Of a stretch of 64,000 nt of DNA, positions 23,368-36,034 are shown piece by piece. Position 1 is the stretch's first letter. Each line of letters opens with the position of its first letter. The stretch covers positions 697,180 to 761,179 of the forward strand of contig BJOX01000235.1 of NCBI GenBank assembly GCA_009731375.1, written 5' to 3'. Made by a program: the position numbers and the translations under genes. The notes beneath the pieces are model-generated. The model was not told where the DNA came from, ran no database searches, and saw only the letters and a program-made list of their open reading frames with translations. The DNA comes from Paulinella micropora (Eukaryota; Cercozoa; Imbricatea; Euglyphida).

Positions 23368-23925
23368 CCACCCGGGGCCCCCTTTCACTCTCAAGTGGGT
23401 TTTACCCATCGTAATGGCTTCACCCGCCCCCGCCCAGCGCTTTTCCCACTTGAACCGTCATCGACCCTAGAAGTATTACGTCATGACCGGCGTACCCATG
23501 TAAGTCCTTGATCGCCGCTTGTGCCTGCAGGTTAACGGTTATTCTCACCGAAATTGAACCCCTCAGTGGTTATATCGGCACGGCATACTTGGTGCTTCAT
23601 TGGACTTCATCTCGGCTATGTGATACCCGGCCACCTAATTTTCTACGGCTCGACATCGCCTTCCGATATCATCGCTCGCTACTGTGCCTCAATTGTCCCA
23701 GTCCCGCTGCAGATCATGGATATCCGGCCCCGGCTGATCATCACCCGCATTGCGCCAGTCTAGACGCATCATTTTTCTACTCGTCAATGGTTTAAGAGAT
23801 TCACCCACCTCTCTTTTTCCTTTTGACATTTTTTTTTAGTGAGACAACATACTTCGTTCGTTAATCACTCATTCTGTACGCAACTCAACTCAACCGTTTA
23901 GGTCGGGGGGGGGGGNNNNNNNNNN
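23368..23925. other. Non-coding flank of the decayed pol, ending in poly-G and a gap
   Basis: Unique sequence with no supported gene. It ends in poly-G and the 10-N gap 23916-23925. Confidence 0.5.
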
Positions 23926-24275
23926 GATACTTTTTACCGGCTATCCGGGGGGTGATGCCTACAGTACCCCCTCCCGATTGTATGACGGAAATAACATTTT
24001 CGTCATACACCTTCTGATTTATTTCTGCAAACAATATGAGCTATGGAGTCATGCCACACAGCGCCTCGACCCATGGATAGACGCTAAAATACGATAGATA
24101 TATCCTCATAAGGCACGTCAAAGCGGATTCTCTAGCCGTTCTTGTAAATTTTGAACTCCTCCCCTCAACTTCTTTTTTTTTCTCGGCAGTATGTCAAGAA
24201 CAAATGTATTACCATTTAAAAATACAAGCAACGTGGTGCCGTATTCCCCCCTTGATCTTCTTCTTCTTCTTCTTA

Positions 24276-24347
<72 letters not shown>

Positions 24348-24520
24348 GGGAGTACATAGGCCATCGGTCCTTTCCATGGGCTGATTGGTATAAAGCTCCT
24401 AGAGTAATGTTCTTTGCCGTCACTTCCTTTATTCCACCGATTGGTGTGGAGACTTTCCTTATGGAATGGAGGATTGGATGCACATGGCCTTTTGGCTCAG
24501 CAATTGGCAGGAGATACACT
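24348..24520 (+). mobile_element. S2 family element in ATT repeat
   Basis: It runs from GGGAGTACATAGGCC to GGCAGGAGATACACT and then ATT repeat. The same sequence is found inverted at 63384-63556 and truncated at 49015-49066. ATT repeat precedes it as well. It sits inside the 3' end of element A, so it arrived after A. Confidence 0.8.
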
Positions 24521-24848
24521 ATTATTATTATTATTATTATTNNNNNNNNNNNNNNNNNNNNNNNNNNNNNNNNNNNNNNNNNNNNNNNNNNNNNNNNNNN
24601 NNNNNNNNNNNNNNNNNNNNNNNNNNNNNNNNNNNNNNNNNNNNNNNNNNNNNNNNNNNNNNNNNNNNNNNNNNNNNNNNNNNNNNNNNNNNNNNNNNNN
24701 NNNNNNNNNNNNNNNNNNNNNNNNNNNNNNNNNNNNNNNNNNNNNNNNNNNNNNNNNNNNNNNNNNNNNNNNNNNNNNNNNNNNNNNNNNNNNNNNNNNN
24801 NNNNNNNNNNNNNNNNNNNNNNNNNNNNNNNNNNNNNNNNNNNNNNNN

Positions 24849-24932
24849 TATCGTCAATTCTTCGTACTCCCCTCACGGGTGAGACGATGGAGGCGCATGT
24901 GCAGAAATGCATCAGCCATTGACAGAGAAGCA
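24849..24932 (+). mobile_element. S1 family element, 3' part
   Basis: The last 84 bases of S1, ending GAGAAGCAC then ATT repeat. Its 5' part is lost in gap 24542-24848. Confidence 0.8.
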
Positions 24933-25456
24933 CTATTATTATTATTATTATTATTATTCTCCACACAAAGATCCGACAGTAAATACATGGTCTTTTCAAT
25001 GACATACCCTTGTCTAAAGCGGATATCCTATAATATAGTACTAGGGGGCCAGTCCTAATAACTATATCCGAAGTCGGGGTGTATGTACCCCACCCTGCGA
25101 TATACCGACACAAGTAGAGATTGACCGTGCACAGGTACGACAGTATATAATGTATCGTAAAAAATAATTTAATCGAAGTTCAGAGAACATTTCATTTTTC
25201 GAGAACATCATCCCAGGACTTGCAAGAGGGTCATACCCGGGAACACCATCGCTCAATAGACTAGCGATCCCCGTCTACGGTGTAGTATCATTGTCGATCG
25301 ACCTTTCGCACTCGTATGTTGCGATCGAATGCCAAGTTATATCACTGAGTCATTTTAATATTCATAATAATAACTGATGATGCATGATCAAATCATGATA
25401 CGCCGTGGGCAATCAATCAGTTTATTTGAGACGCATAAAGAAAAATAGTTTCTTTA

Positions 25457-28400
25457 TTACTGCCTTCGTCTTCTGGCGCGGATTTCTTTGCCTGATGGGC
25501 CACCAACAAAAGTTAAATCGAACTTTGACTGTTCGAGAATGTCCCAGATCTTCTTAGGGATTCCGCCCAGCGATAAGTCAAAAGGGCGTCAAGCACTCCT
25601 CTTGGCAGTGGCTGAATGGTCCACGCAGTGTAATCCTTGTCTCTGGGAGTAATTGTATCATCCCATGTCTCGAGACTTTTTGCGTCTTTATATACTGGCA
25701 GATAATGTCTTGCCTCTGGATCCTCGACCGGGTCCATACTTCTCCAGAACTGGAGTATCGGTTGCATTATTTTTGCGGTTGATGATATTTTGAGTGTCCG
25801 TGTGACACGTGTTTTTCGTGGAACTGCCACGACCCGCATTAAGTATAAGTCTGAGAGAGTGTCATCTTCAACATGTTGTTCTGCTGGTCTCATCAGATAA
25901 AAAGCGTCTTTCACCCATGCGATGGTTGCTATTGCGTCACCTTCCTTCCATCGCTCATGGACGATCTCGACGTTGCCCGGCATTTGGGTCGGTGTCAATC
26001 TCCTCATCCTCCTGGTGGACATCCTTTGATCTCATCGACCTCATCGCCTTCCTCGGTTGGTCGTTGATAAAATCATTTCGCGCTCTCCTTAGCTGCGCCT
26101 CTGTGATCTTCTCCTTCTTTCCGCTGTGCTCACGTGGAGACTTAGACTGAGTCCCCACCGCGCTTATGCGAGCAGTCTTCTCCTTACTGTCAACTTCACT
26201 CTCCTCCTTCTCAGCTATCGGTGCCCGATAAGCATCTTCTTGATCTATGCCAGCCTCCTTGTGGATGGGCGGCACCTCTTTGAAATCATCTTTCATCCGT
26301 TTTAACGCCTCCTCAACGGATTCATCTTCCAGTAAGAAGGGATCATACTTAATCAGCCTTCTTACATTCACAATTTGCACCTTCCCTCTACCCCTGATCT
26401 TGTAGTTCAGAGGTCCCGTCTGTTCCATGATTTGATAAGGTCATTTCCAATGAGTGAACAGCTTAGAGCTGACTCCCTTCGGGACCTGAGGATGGTACAA
26501 TATAGTACAATATCCCCGACCTGGAATTTGATCTGATCCAAGTGCGCTTGTCGCACCCCTTCAGCATCCGTCTTTCGGCGCTCCGCCTCTCTATGCGCCC
26601 TGACTATTTGCTCCGCCTCCATCTTCACTCTAAGTCTCATCCCAAACAACTCATCCGCATCCGCCCAAGTGTCTTTTGGGTGAAGGAGCGAAGTCGGGAT
26701 ATCAGGCTCACGCCCATATACTAGCTGATATGGCGAGATTGAGCTCTTCGAGCCTCCTACCGCCGTAGAGGGTAGACAGTTCATTGCAAACGCAAATGAT
26801 GGTGCTGCCTCGACCCATGCTCTTTGATTCTCCTTCTTCGTGCAATACATCTTTAGCGAGGCTTTGAGGGGTCTGTGTACCCGCTCGATGCTCGCGGGTT
26901 ATAGGCAGTAACATATTGCCATTTCATCCCGTAATACTTAGATAGTTTGTCGATGACCTCGTTATTAAAGTCCGAGCCTCGATCAGAACATATCTTTCTG
27001 GTACTCCGAATCTGTGAGATGATCCTATCGATCAGCGCCTCGGCCGTCGTCTTGCCGGTAACGTCTTTGACAGGGATGATCCACACATAGTTGGTGGCTC
27101 TGTCAATAGCCGTAAGGAGGTATTTGTAACCTTCCTTCGATTCTGGGAAAGGTCCCACATGATCAATGTGTATAAACTCAAACATCCCCGCATGAAGAGG
27201 AAATTCGCCGATCAGGCCAAAATTTGCCTTCAGCGGTGTTTTTTTTATCTTGCACGGGATGCATGCATCCACCGCCTGATCTATCTCCTCCTTCATCTTC
27301 TTCCACCAGAATCGCCTCGCTACGAACATGTGAGTTCGTTGTCGACCCGGATGCGCCAAAAGTGGGCAATTGTGGGCTGCGACAAATATAAATCGTCTCA
27401 GACTCTCCGGTACCCAAAGGGTCCATTTGTCCGGCTGTGACGCATAGCGACCGTGACGGCCCTTGTACTACAGTAGACCATCTCTCTATCCCATCTCCTT
27501 CATTTGAACTTTGATCGCTTTCGTCGTCTTTAGCTCATCCGGGTTCTGATACAACTGTATGAGTTCCTTAAACTCCGGATCTTGAGCCTGTTGTTGCCTC
27601 CATGCGGTAGGCGAGGCTATATGGATAGTACAATCTTCTAGCCATACCTCGATCCTCCGGGTCATCGTCTAGGTCACTTCTCCGCTCATGAGGAGGCTCC
27701 GCATAAACTTCCTGAGTCTCCTCTTCTTCCTTCATGTTCGCCTTCGCATTCTCATATACCTCATAGGACCACTCAGCGTCCTCCTGGGTATGTAGCTCAC
27801 AACATATCCCGTGATCCGGGCCTTGTGGACTGTACCGTAGACAGGTGCGGTCATATCGGACTCCACTCGCCATCCCCATCGTCTCAATGTGGCTGACCTC
27901 ATACACCTTGTCAGTGGACAAGTCTTCCATATCCACCGTAGACACCAACGCCGATACTTCTGAATTAAACTCTAGCCTAGAGAGGCTATCAGCGACCACA
28001 TTTCGCTTCCCCGGTAGATGGACCATTGTAAAATCGAAACAAGACAAGAACGCTTGCCACCGCGCTAGCCGTCCCGTCTGTTCATGATTCATCAACCATA
28101 ACAGGTTATGATGATCAGTTCTAACAATAAATTGAGGTCCTCCCCACAAATACTCTCTGGGCCTCTTGAGGGCCCATACCACCGCCAACGCCTCTCTTTG
28201 CCTTGTGCAATAGTTTCTCTCCGCCGCACACAACTTTCTACTAATAAACATGATTGGGCGTGATTTCTTCTCCTCATCTTCCTGCTGTAATACAGCCCCA
28301 ATCGCAAACTTAGATGCATCTGTATCGACTACGAATTGTTTCGTGAAGTCGGGCATCGTTAACATGTACACCAGTCCTCCATCCTTCGGGTCTTTGTAAA

Positions 28401-31400
28401 TAAGATCTTTGAGCGTATGAAACGCTTGCAAAGCCTCTTCATCCCACTTCTCAAAGTCTCCAAAATCAATCATTCTCTCCAACTTAGCACGTGTTGCACC
28501 CCAATCGGGTATGAACTGGCTATAGTATTGCGCCATCGCAAGGAATGAGTGCAATTCAGTGAGGTTCTTCGGTATCGGTCAATTCATAATCTCCTCCCTC
28601 TTCTCTTTCGATATCGAGACTCGGTTATGAGAGATCTCGTACCCTAAATATGTCAAACTCGTCTTGGCAAGTTGACACTTCTTCAGATTGAACTTCAGGC
28701 CAAAAGCTCCGATGCGCCTGAATTTATCGGACAGATGATCCATATGCTCCTCTATTGTGTTAGAGTATACGATAATGTCATCGATATAGCAAAATACATA
28801 TTCTCCCGCTTTCTGTCCCCTCCTTTTCATAAATCCTCCGTCTGTCAGATCATCGTACTGACTGCTTAGCATCTTCTGCATTGCCTTCTGAAAGAGTCCT
28901 GGGGCTTGCTTGAGGCCCATCGGAAGCACTTTCCATTGGTATATCTCCATACCCACCACAAACGCCGTCAGCCATCTGGACTTTTCTTCCAGTGGTATCT
29001 GCCAGAAGCCGTTATTAAGGTCAATGACCGAATAGAATTTTGCATTCCGCAGTACTCTCCTTCCTTCTAATGTCGGGAGAGGATTTCTCTCTTCCTCCAG
29101 CACCTTGTTAACACGAGCATAGTTAACTGTCAGGCGCCATGCTCCTCCTGGCTTTGGCACTATTCTCGGCTGTGAGACTATTGGAGATGTTGATCTCTCA
29201 ATAAAGTCCTCATTGAGCAGCTGTCTTGCTAGCTCCTCCGCTATCTTCGCCTCATGTATACTCAAATTCGCCCTTCGTGGTGCCGGTGACGGCNNNNNNN
29301 NNNGTAAATAACCGCTGTGAAGTCCTCAGGCTTGACACCACCTGCATATGGATGGTCAAAAATTTCTTTGTTCGCCTCCAATTTGGCTTTTAAAAGCTCC
29401 TTCTCTCTCTCCGTGCCTACTCCTTCCTCTAAGATTTTCCGCGCCGCCTCTTGGAAGTCTTCATCAGACATCTTCTTAGTCTGCTTGAGGGGTTCTCTGT
29501 CCTCCAAGCCTAAGTCTTCTTCCGAGACATCATCTAGGCCCGTCTTTTCATACGTGACCGTGTCCGGCTCATCATCTTTGCCGAGATCCACCAGCATGTC
29601 ATAAGTCTCGCGTATTGCAAGGAGCCTTACGGGTGTAGAAACCATCAAAGCATGTGAATGCTTGCGGTATCAATTTCAACTTGTCGAGGTCTCTGAGCTT
29701 CCGCTTGTATGCACTGCTCTGCTCACAAGTTCCCAAACGACAAGCCACCACTAGCTGTTGCTTGCGAGAGGGTACCGGTATAGGATCATCAATAAGCCGG
29801 TCCCTTATTTCCTGCGCCCATAATATTATCGCCTTCTCATTATATGGCAGGATAATAGTATACGGCTTCAGTTAGTGAACGCGGCCACGTGGGCTCGTCA
29901 CCCCAGAAATCAGTCATAAAACTTTTAATAGTTTCTGGTGGAGTATCCGGGATTTGCCCCGTTCTCCTTGGTACAAACGCCTCCCTTTTTTCTTCTCCTA
30001 CTTCGCATAGAAACAGTATTCATTAGTAATGTGGACATCTGCTCCTACTCCTTCCGCAAATCTCGCCAACGACGGGCTTCTTTGTGCGACACATATTATC
30101 TCCTCCTTTCGCTTCTCGATTAAGTCATCAATAGACTTTTTGTCCAAATGGCATGTCGGAACTGTGACAGTGCACACTTGGGATTCCCAATTGTCGGTCC
30201 AGGACAGCTCGTCCGGTCTTATGACATGGGGGTGAACATACACCTCAAGTGCCTCATGCACGATGGCCATCTTTTTGTGATCCGTCGCTAGACTCAGCTC
30301 ATAAGCCTCATAAGAGTCAGTAGCGTTAAAGGGATCAATATCGCTCTCCTCTCCTCTTTTTACTCCATATATCACTCGCCGTGCGGCGCAATCAATCGCA
30401 GCCCCCATCGTAGCCAATTGGTCATACGACAGTAATATTGATCCGTGGTAACCGGGGACGACATAAAGGTCCATGCGGTATACTCGTGCGGATTTTAATT
30501 TAAAGGTCAGTGTGATGATGCCCGTGATGACCGTCCGGCTACTCACTCCCTTCAAAGTGCCCGTCGAATTTTTCATATTTACGTCCACCCAATCCCGGTA
30601 TCGATTTAAGAACTTCCGGCAGACAATAATAATATTCGCCATCGTATCATTACCAACTTTTAATACAGTTTTCAAAGTTTCACAATAAAGTTCTGTATAA
30701 CACAAAGCATCGGGCCTGTGTATATTTGCTGCGAGAACAAGAACTTTGCGTTCCAAATTTTGGAGTCTTGTCTCCAAGTCTTTCATATCCTCCTTCTTCT
30801 CATCTTGTTTCCCCTCACCAACGTTTTTATTATTCAGCGGCATCGGTGCGTTTACTATGTCAGTGACATTGACTTGTGGCACTTGAGTGCACTTATTGTC
30901 TTTTTTCTCGCCGCCCGCCGCGATCGTTGACATTGAGTCTGTTCGTAATTGTTTGCTTGGCCGAGGCGATACGCCTGCCATTGGCCTCCTCGCCTCCATC
31001 GCTAGTTTCGCCTTCCTATTTGCATCAGTTATCATTGGTAATTGTGATGTGTGAACGGGTATGAGGCTACCTTGGGGCTGCAGCCTCTGTGTACCCACAT
31101 CTTTGCTCTCACATAGAGGAAGTGTTAGCCCAGTCTGCACAACAGCATTAGAAAACACTGTGACTTTAGGGTTAAACTTCACAGTTTTCTCCTTCCTCTC
31201 TCCTTCCCCCTCCTGTCATTCCACCACCTCGAATCGATTACCTTGAGTAGCGTCCGGGTAGGATGACGGATCGGTGTCCGAGGCAGTGTTATAAGCCTGA
31301 CCTCGACCGAAATTTAGGTTGGAGCTTGCCCATGAGCCTCCTAGTCCTCTAGGTGGGGGGGCTGGAGCCCGAAAAGCTCTTCCTCCATGATGATTAAATC

Positions 31401-34003
31401 CCCGACCTCCTCTGCCTCTATAAGGGGTTCCCTGCCACCTCGAGGCTCCTCTCCATGCTCCTCCTCCTCGTCCTGCTCCTCCTCCTCCTCGTCCTCCTCC
31501 TCCTCGTCCTCTTTGAGAGGCTTCTTTGTTCTTTTGTCTCTCCCTTTCCTCCTTCTTCTTCTCCATCCTCTTCATGTAGGCAATAATTGCCTCTCGTAAC
31601 TCGCCGTCATCACACTGATTGGCATACCAGCCTGCGTTCGTAGAGGCAGTCTGAAGCAGCCGGAAAAGGCCCAGTTCATTGCCTTCCGTCTTACTTAGAA
31701 AGTTAACCCTTGCTACTGGGTTCTGCCTGTAATGATTGAAATAGCATTCTCTGTGCTCCATCTCTGCCTTACACGGCAAGCCCGCGAACCACCTCCAGCA
31801 TGAGACCTTAAGGTCTGGCTCTCTCTGTCTCTTCCAACCGGCAACTCGGCTTGTGTACGTGGCTTGCGCGCCAACAGGTACACCGCCTGCCTGTGCCATG
31901 TGTGCCTCCGTGACTGTGTCCAAGTGAGAACATGCACTCATAACTTCTTGGAACAGTGCTGCCGGAGCAACGTTTCGAACCGTAGCTTCGAACACGTGTG
32001 TCTCGAGGAAGTTCTTGGACTTCACTGTACTAAACCTCGGGCATTGTTGTATGAGTTGAGTAAGTTTGCTCGGGTGCACTGAGTGCAATGCCGAAAAAAA
32101 AAAGAGAATGATCGGCTTGCGGCCGTAGAATAACCCATAGGAGGAAACTACCTCCGTAAGGGTCGCCGCCAAGCTAACAGCACTCCTCAAACTCATCGCC
32201 ACTGTCTCAAAGATTTCAAATCCTATTAGAATACCAGTGCAGAGATGCTGGTATCCATGAGATTGAAAATATGAAATGAGTGTGGCCACCGCCAGTTCAC
32301 ACTGAGCGTCTAGGCCTGTTGCATTGTTTCTCTTAAACTCCTCCTTCTTTCTCAAAAACTTGTACTGTGTTAGATCGAATCCTTCCGAGACTAAAGATTG
32401 ATCAAAAACAGTAACAAGAGCCTCATATTCCTGAGTTTCATCACAAGGAAAGCCTTCATGCAGGCATTGATCTCTTTGAGCTTGCTCAGAAGCGAAGCAT
32501 CAGAGTCTTTGCATGAGCTCGTCTTGGCGTAGAGCATGAGACTTGCCACTCCTCCTTTCTTCCCCTTGAAGGCATTTATGATGTTTTGTCTGTCCTTCTT
32601 CTCCGTGTTTGTGACCACCACCGTAGTTGAGCCCGGGGGTGTAGGGGCTGGTGGGGCAGGAGCTGGTGGGGGGAAGATATGCCGGAGGGGGTGCCCTTGC
32701 ACTACTCACTGTTGCTAAGATTCATTCTTTCCAGTCTCATCTTCTTCTCGAACTCCTCATTCTCTTTCGCCTTCTTCTTCTCAGATATCACCAGCTTTTG
32801 AGCATGAGTGATAAAGGCCGCCAACTCAGAAGCAGATCTGAGAAAATTATATTTCTCCACATATTGTTCGACACCTGCTCTGTTGGCGACCGGTGGTGGA
32901 GTGGTTGCTTTAAGGACAGAGTGATCCTTGGTAGGAATCCATCTCTTCCACGCCTCCTTGTACAGTAACGCACCCACCAACAGTCTGAGCTTGGTCAGTA
33001 TCCTGTCGGTCTTATCTAACTCATCAACCACAGGATGAGTTTCTCCTGCTGCCTTAATGTTTTTCTCCATCTCATTCTTCCCCTCTTCCAAAGCTTTCAT
33101 TTCCGTCGTAAAAAATTGGAATACGCCATTCAAGTTTTTCGAACCTATAATGGTCTTCATTTTTGCTATATCGACTGCCTCCTGATCAGTCGCGAGGAGT
33201 CTGGCCCTTGCCCTTGGGTTTGCGTACTGGAGGTAGCCCTCACACCGTGGGCCGTACGAACGTTCCCAAATCAGAGCTTGGGTATACACCCCAAAGATAG
33301 CATCGAGTAGTTCAAGGTGGGTATGTGAATCCCCAAACTTGATATGCTGCACCTTCTTTCTCTCTTCTTGATTGGAGACCAGTTTGCCGAGGAGCTGTGC
33401 TGTGTTTGATAATGGGATATAGACATCCCTTCTAGTACGACTCCTCTCTCTTCTTAAATCATGAGGGATCCACACATAAGTGTCCTTCTCCGCCCCCATC
33501 GTGTTATCAAAATCTTCTTTAGAGAGGTCATAGTGGGCTTTTACCCACTGTTGTTCCTCCTCTGTGATCTCTTCCCCTTCAATATTAATCAAGTCGATCA
33601 TTTGTCGTCCTCCTCCTCCTGTGTGGGCAGGTGGTATGGGATTACCATACGCTCCACTGCTCTCTTCTTGTTCAAGTCCTCCTCCTCCTTCATCTTCGTC
33701 TCTTCCATATTCTCTTACATCCTCCCAGCTCTCTTCTACTACTCCTTCTCCTTCTCCTTCATTCCCTCTCCCTCCTCCTACTCCTCCTACTCCTCCTTCT
33801 ACTCCTATTGTTACTCTTCGTCTATTAATCTCTGTTCCTCCACCTACTCCTTCTCCTCCTGCTTCATCTTCTTCTTGTCCTCCTCCATCATCCGATCCTC
33901 CTCCTCCTCCTCCTTCAGTCAATCCTCCTCCTTCTTGTTGCATTAGCTCTTCTTGTTCTTGTGATTCCAAAAATTCACTCACCTCGGTGGTCTCTGTCGA
34001 CAT
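25457..34003 (-). pseudogene. Element A gag-pol remnant
   Basis: gag starts MSTETTEVSEFL at 34003. It is broken near 32702 and 32391, and resumes to a TGA at 31216-31218. Its CCCH finger is C-x8-C-x8-C-x3-H near 31740-31810 and RGG repeats follow. pol continues in the same frame after TGA. It has the protease-like VGNDTMAN, RT with CYIDDIIVYS (28579-29265), RNase H with VDTDASKFAIGAVL (27568-28554), and integrase with HIDHVGPF and CSDRGSDF (26853-27359). The catalytic-Glu region is disrupted (ASSGYTDPSKPR). The end RARRRRQ and TAA are at 25457. Multiple stops, shifts and the gap 29294-29303 interrupt it. Confidence 0.88.
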
Positions 34004-34705
34004 GGTGTCGTATTAGTAAATAACAGGAGGACAGTGTCAGCTCCTATGTTATGTTTTCGTTCGTTTGAGTTCTGTTCCTCCTTCAATCGACTGACTAGTG
34101 AAAAAAGAAACTAAGAGAGAGAGAGAGAGGGTAGAGTGAGATCCTCTTTCCTCTATGTGACAATGTTTGTACGTTTGTTTTTTGTTTGAGAAAAGTAGTC
34201 CTTGAGATTTTCTCCGATTTCCTGTCCTCCTTACTCAAATTGCTTTCTCCCCCTTCTTTTCTATATTGTATCTAGTATGAGGCACTAGGACCTACACACA
34301 GATAGTAATAGAGAAGCTAGAGAAGCTCTCCTTGAGAAGTCGACAGTCGGTCGGATAGGTTCTCAGACCTACTTTTGAGAACGATCAGAGATTTGCAAAA
34401 ATACTCTGACGTATGTGTGAGATAATGCAAATAAATGCACAAACTAGAAGGGTAGAGTGTTGTGCTCCTGTCCCTATGCTTGTTTGTGTTTTGTGTGTGA
34501 TTCTTCACTCTTCTGTCCACCTCCTTCTTCTTGGATCTCTGTGTGAGCAGCGAGAACGACAGAGAGTTTGTATTTGATGTCTCCTTGTGAGCACACCGAT
34601 ATGGATTGGGCTAGAGGGTACGAGACACCTACTTGAGGCCGATCAAATTATTTGTTTTGTAAAAGAGCTATGAGGGTTCTGTGTTGGAGTATTTGTTTTC
34701 GTCTG

Positions 34706-35024
34706 ACGTCCCTTGTGAGACTCAGTAAACACGTTTTACGATATTTCCCGTGTTTCCCGTGAAACACGTTTTACGATATTTTTTTGGACAAGAGAAGGAT
34801 TCGCGGAAAAAAACACAATATCTAACTGTCTTTTCCGTTCCCCGTCATTTTCGCATAGGCTTCCAAAATATGTTTGGGAATTTTCAAGTCCAGCAACCCG
34901 ACACTATCCGTTTAATGACTGTTATTAATAACAAGTTGAAGACTCGCGACACTACCCCGATTTGAGAACTGGAGACCTCACAATCTACGTTCTACACTTG
35001 ATCGTATGTTGCACCCAAGCCTGC
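34706..35024. other. Unique spacer between elements A and B
   Basis: No homology to either element is seen. It contains a direct repeat of AACACGTTTTACGATATTT at about 34728-34746 and 34762-34780. It ends in CTGC, which is repeated just after B's 3' LTR. Confidence 0.6.
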
Positions 35025-35272
35025 TGTAGGCATCACCCCCCGGATAGCCGGTAAAAAATACAGTTTTTCGGGTGTCAGGTGCACCTAGTTTTTTTCCCAG
35101 TATTTCAATATCGTTTGGCCGGATTTGACCTAATGCCATTTTAACCGTGGTCTGTGGCCGCTTTCTTTTTCGGCTTCACTGAGCTAATATAACGAGACAT
35201 CATTCTCCTTTGGGGATTTGTGTCTGGTTGTATTACCGACTTTTTATCGAGCTATCTTCAGGGATTGTAACA
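35025..35272 (+). repeat. Element B 5' LTR
   Basis: TGTAGGCATCACC to GATTGTAACA. It should hold the promoter and the R region. No obvious TATA box is identified with confidence. Confidence 0.88.
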
Positions 35273-35273
35273 T

Positions 35274-35291
35274 TGGAGTCACCAGCACAAG
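35274..35291 (+). other. Candidate primer-binding site
   Basis: TGGAGTCACCAGCACAAG begins one base after the LTR. A site starting TGG fits pairing with the CCA end of a tRNA. Which tRNA is not known. Confidence 0.5.
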
Positions 35292-36034
35292 GCTGATTTC
35301 TTTTCTGGCTTGTTTTTTGGACAGCAGAAAGAAAAATTGGACAGACCTATCTCTTCTGAGTAGGTGTTCCAAAAAACAAATACTCCAGCACATCCCCACA
35401 CAGCTCCTTTTGCAAAACCAGACGTCTAGGCGTTTGTGAGTAGGTGTCTCAGTACCCTCTACACAGCCTGTATCTGTGTCCTCATAAGGAGGCCAGACAC
35501 CAGACCTCATAGCTGTTCTTGTGTTCTCTCTTGAGACAGAGACAGAGTAGGTCAACAGACGTACAAACAAACACTCACAGTTACAAACAAACTTGAAGGA
35601 CACGAGCGTAGTACTCCTCCTTTCAAGTCTGTGCACTTAGTTGCCTCTCAAAACACATACATCAGAGTATTTTTGCAAATCTCTGACTGTTTTTCGACAA
35701 TAGGTCTGAACAAGTGTCAGACGACAGGTCGACTTCTCAAGGAGTGCTTCTCGAGCCTCTTTGACATTATCTGTACGTAGGTCCTCGTACCTCATAACAG
35801 ATACAACAACAAAAAGAGAAAAAGAAAAGAGGAGTGGAGAAGGAGATCAAGTTTTCAGAGAAAGTCGTATAGACTACTTCTTTCTCACAAACAAAAACAC
35901 ATAAGACATAGAGGTGAGACTCTCTCTCTCTCTACACTGTCTTTTCATCTTTCCTCTCTATTCGTTCCTCAGAGACGAACAGAGTAATTACGGAGTAGAA
36001 ACAGATCTATCTCCTTTGTATTCCTTCAGAGACC
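35292..36034 (+). other. Element B 5' leader
   Basis: Non-coding sequence of about 740 nt, matched in part by the inverted leader of element A (34004-34705), for example AAACAAATACTCC and GTAGGTGTCTC. It probably holds packaging signals. Confidence 0.6.

Larger units (their letters stand above)
23926..34705 (-). mobile_element. Element A: decayed LTR retrotransposon, relative of element B
   Basis: On the minus strand it matches element B from the 5' leader (34004-34705) through gag-pol (25457-34003) to the 3' non-coding end. A 38-bp stub of 3' LTR beginning TGTAGGC remains (23926-23963) with the purine tract CGGGAGGGGG before it. The rest of that LTR is lost at the gap. There is no 5' LTR: homology to B stops about 105 bp inside B's LTR boundary. 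S2 and S1 pieces with ATT repeat are inserted at about 24240-24960. It lies head-to-head with B. Confidence 0.85.

Noticed and set aside
35244-35636. 130-codon minus-strand frame in the element B leader
   Set aside because: It overlaps the LTR end and leader, has no recognisable domain and is not kept in element A.
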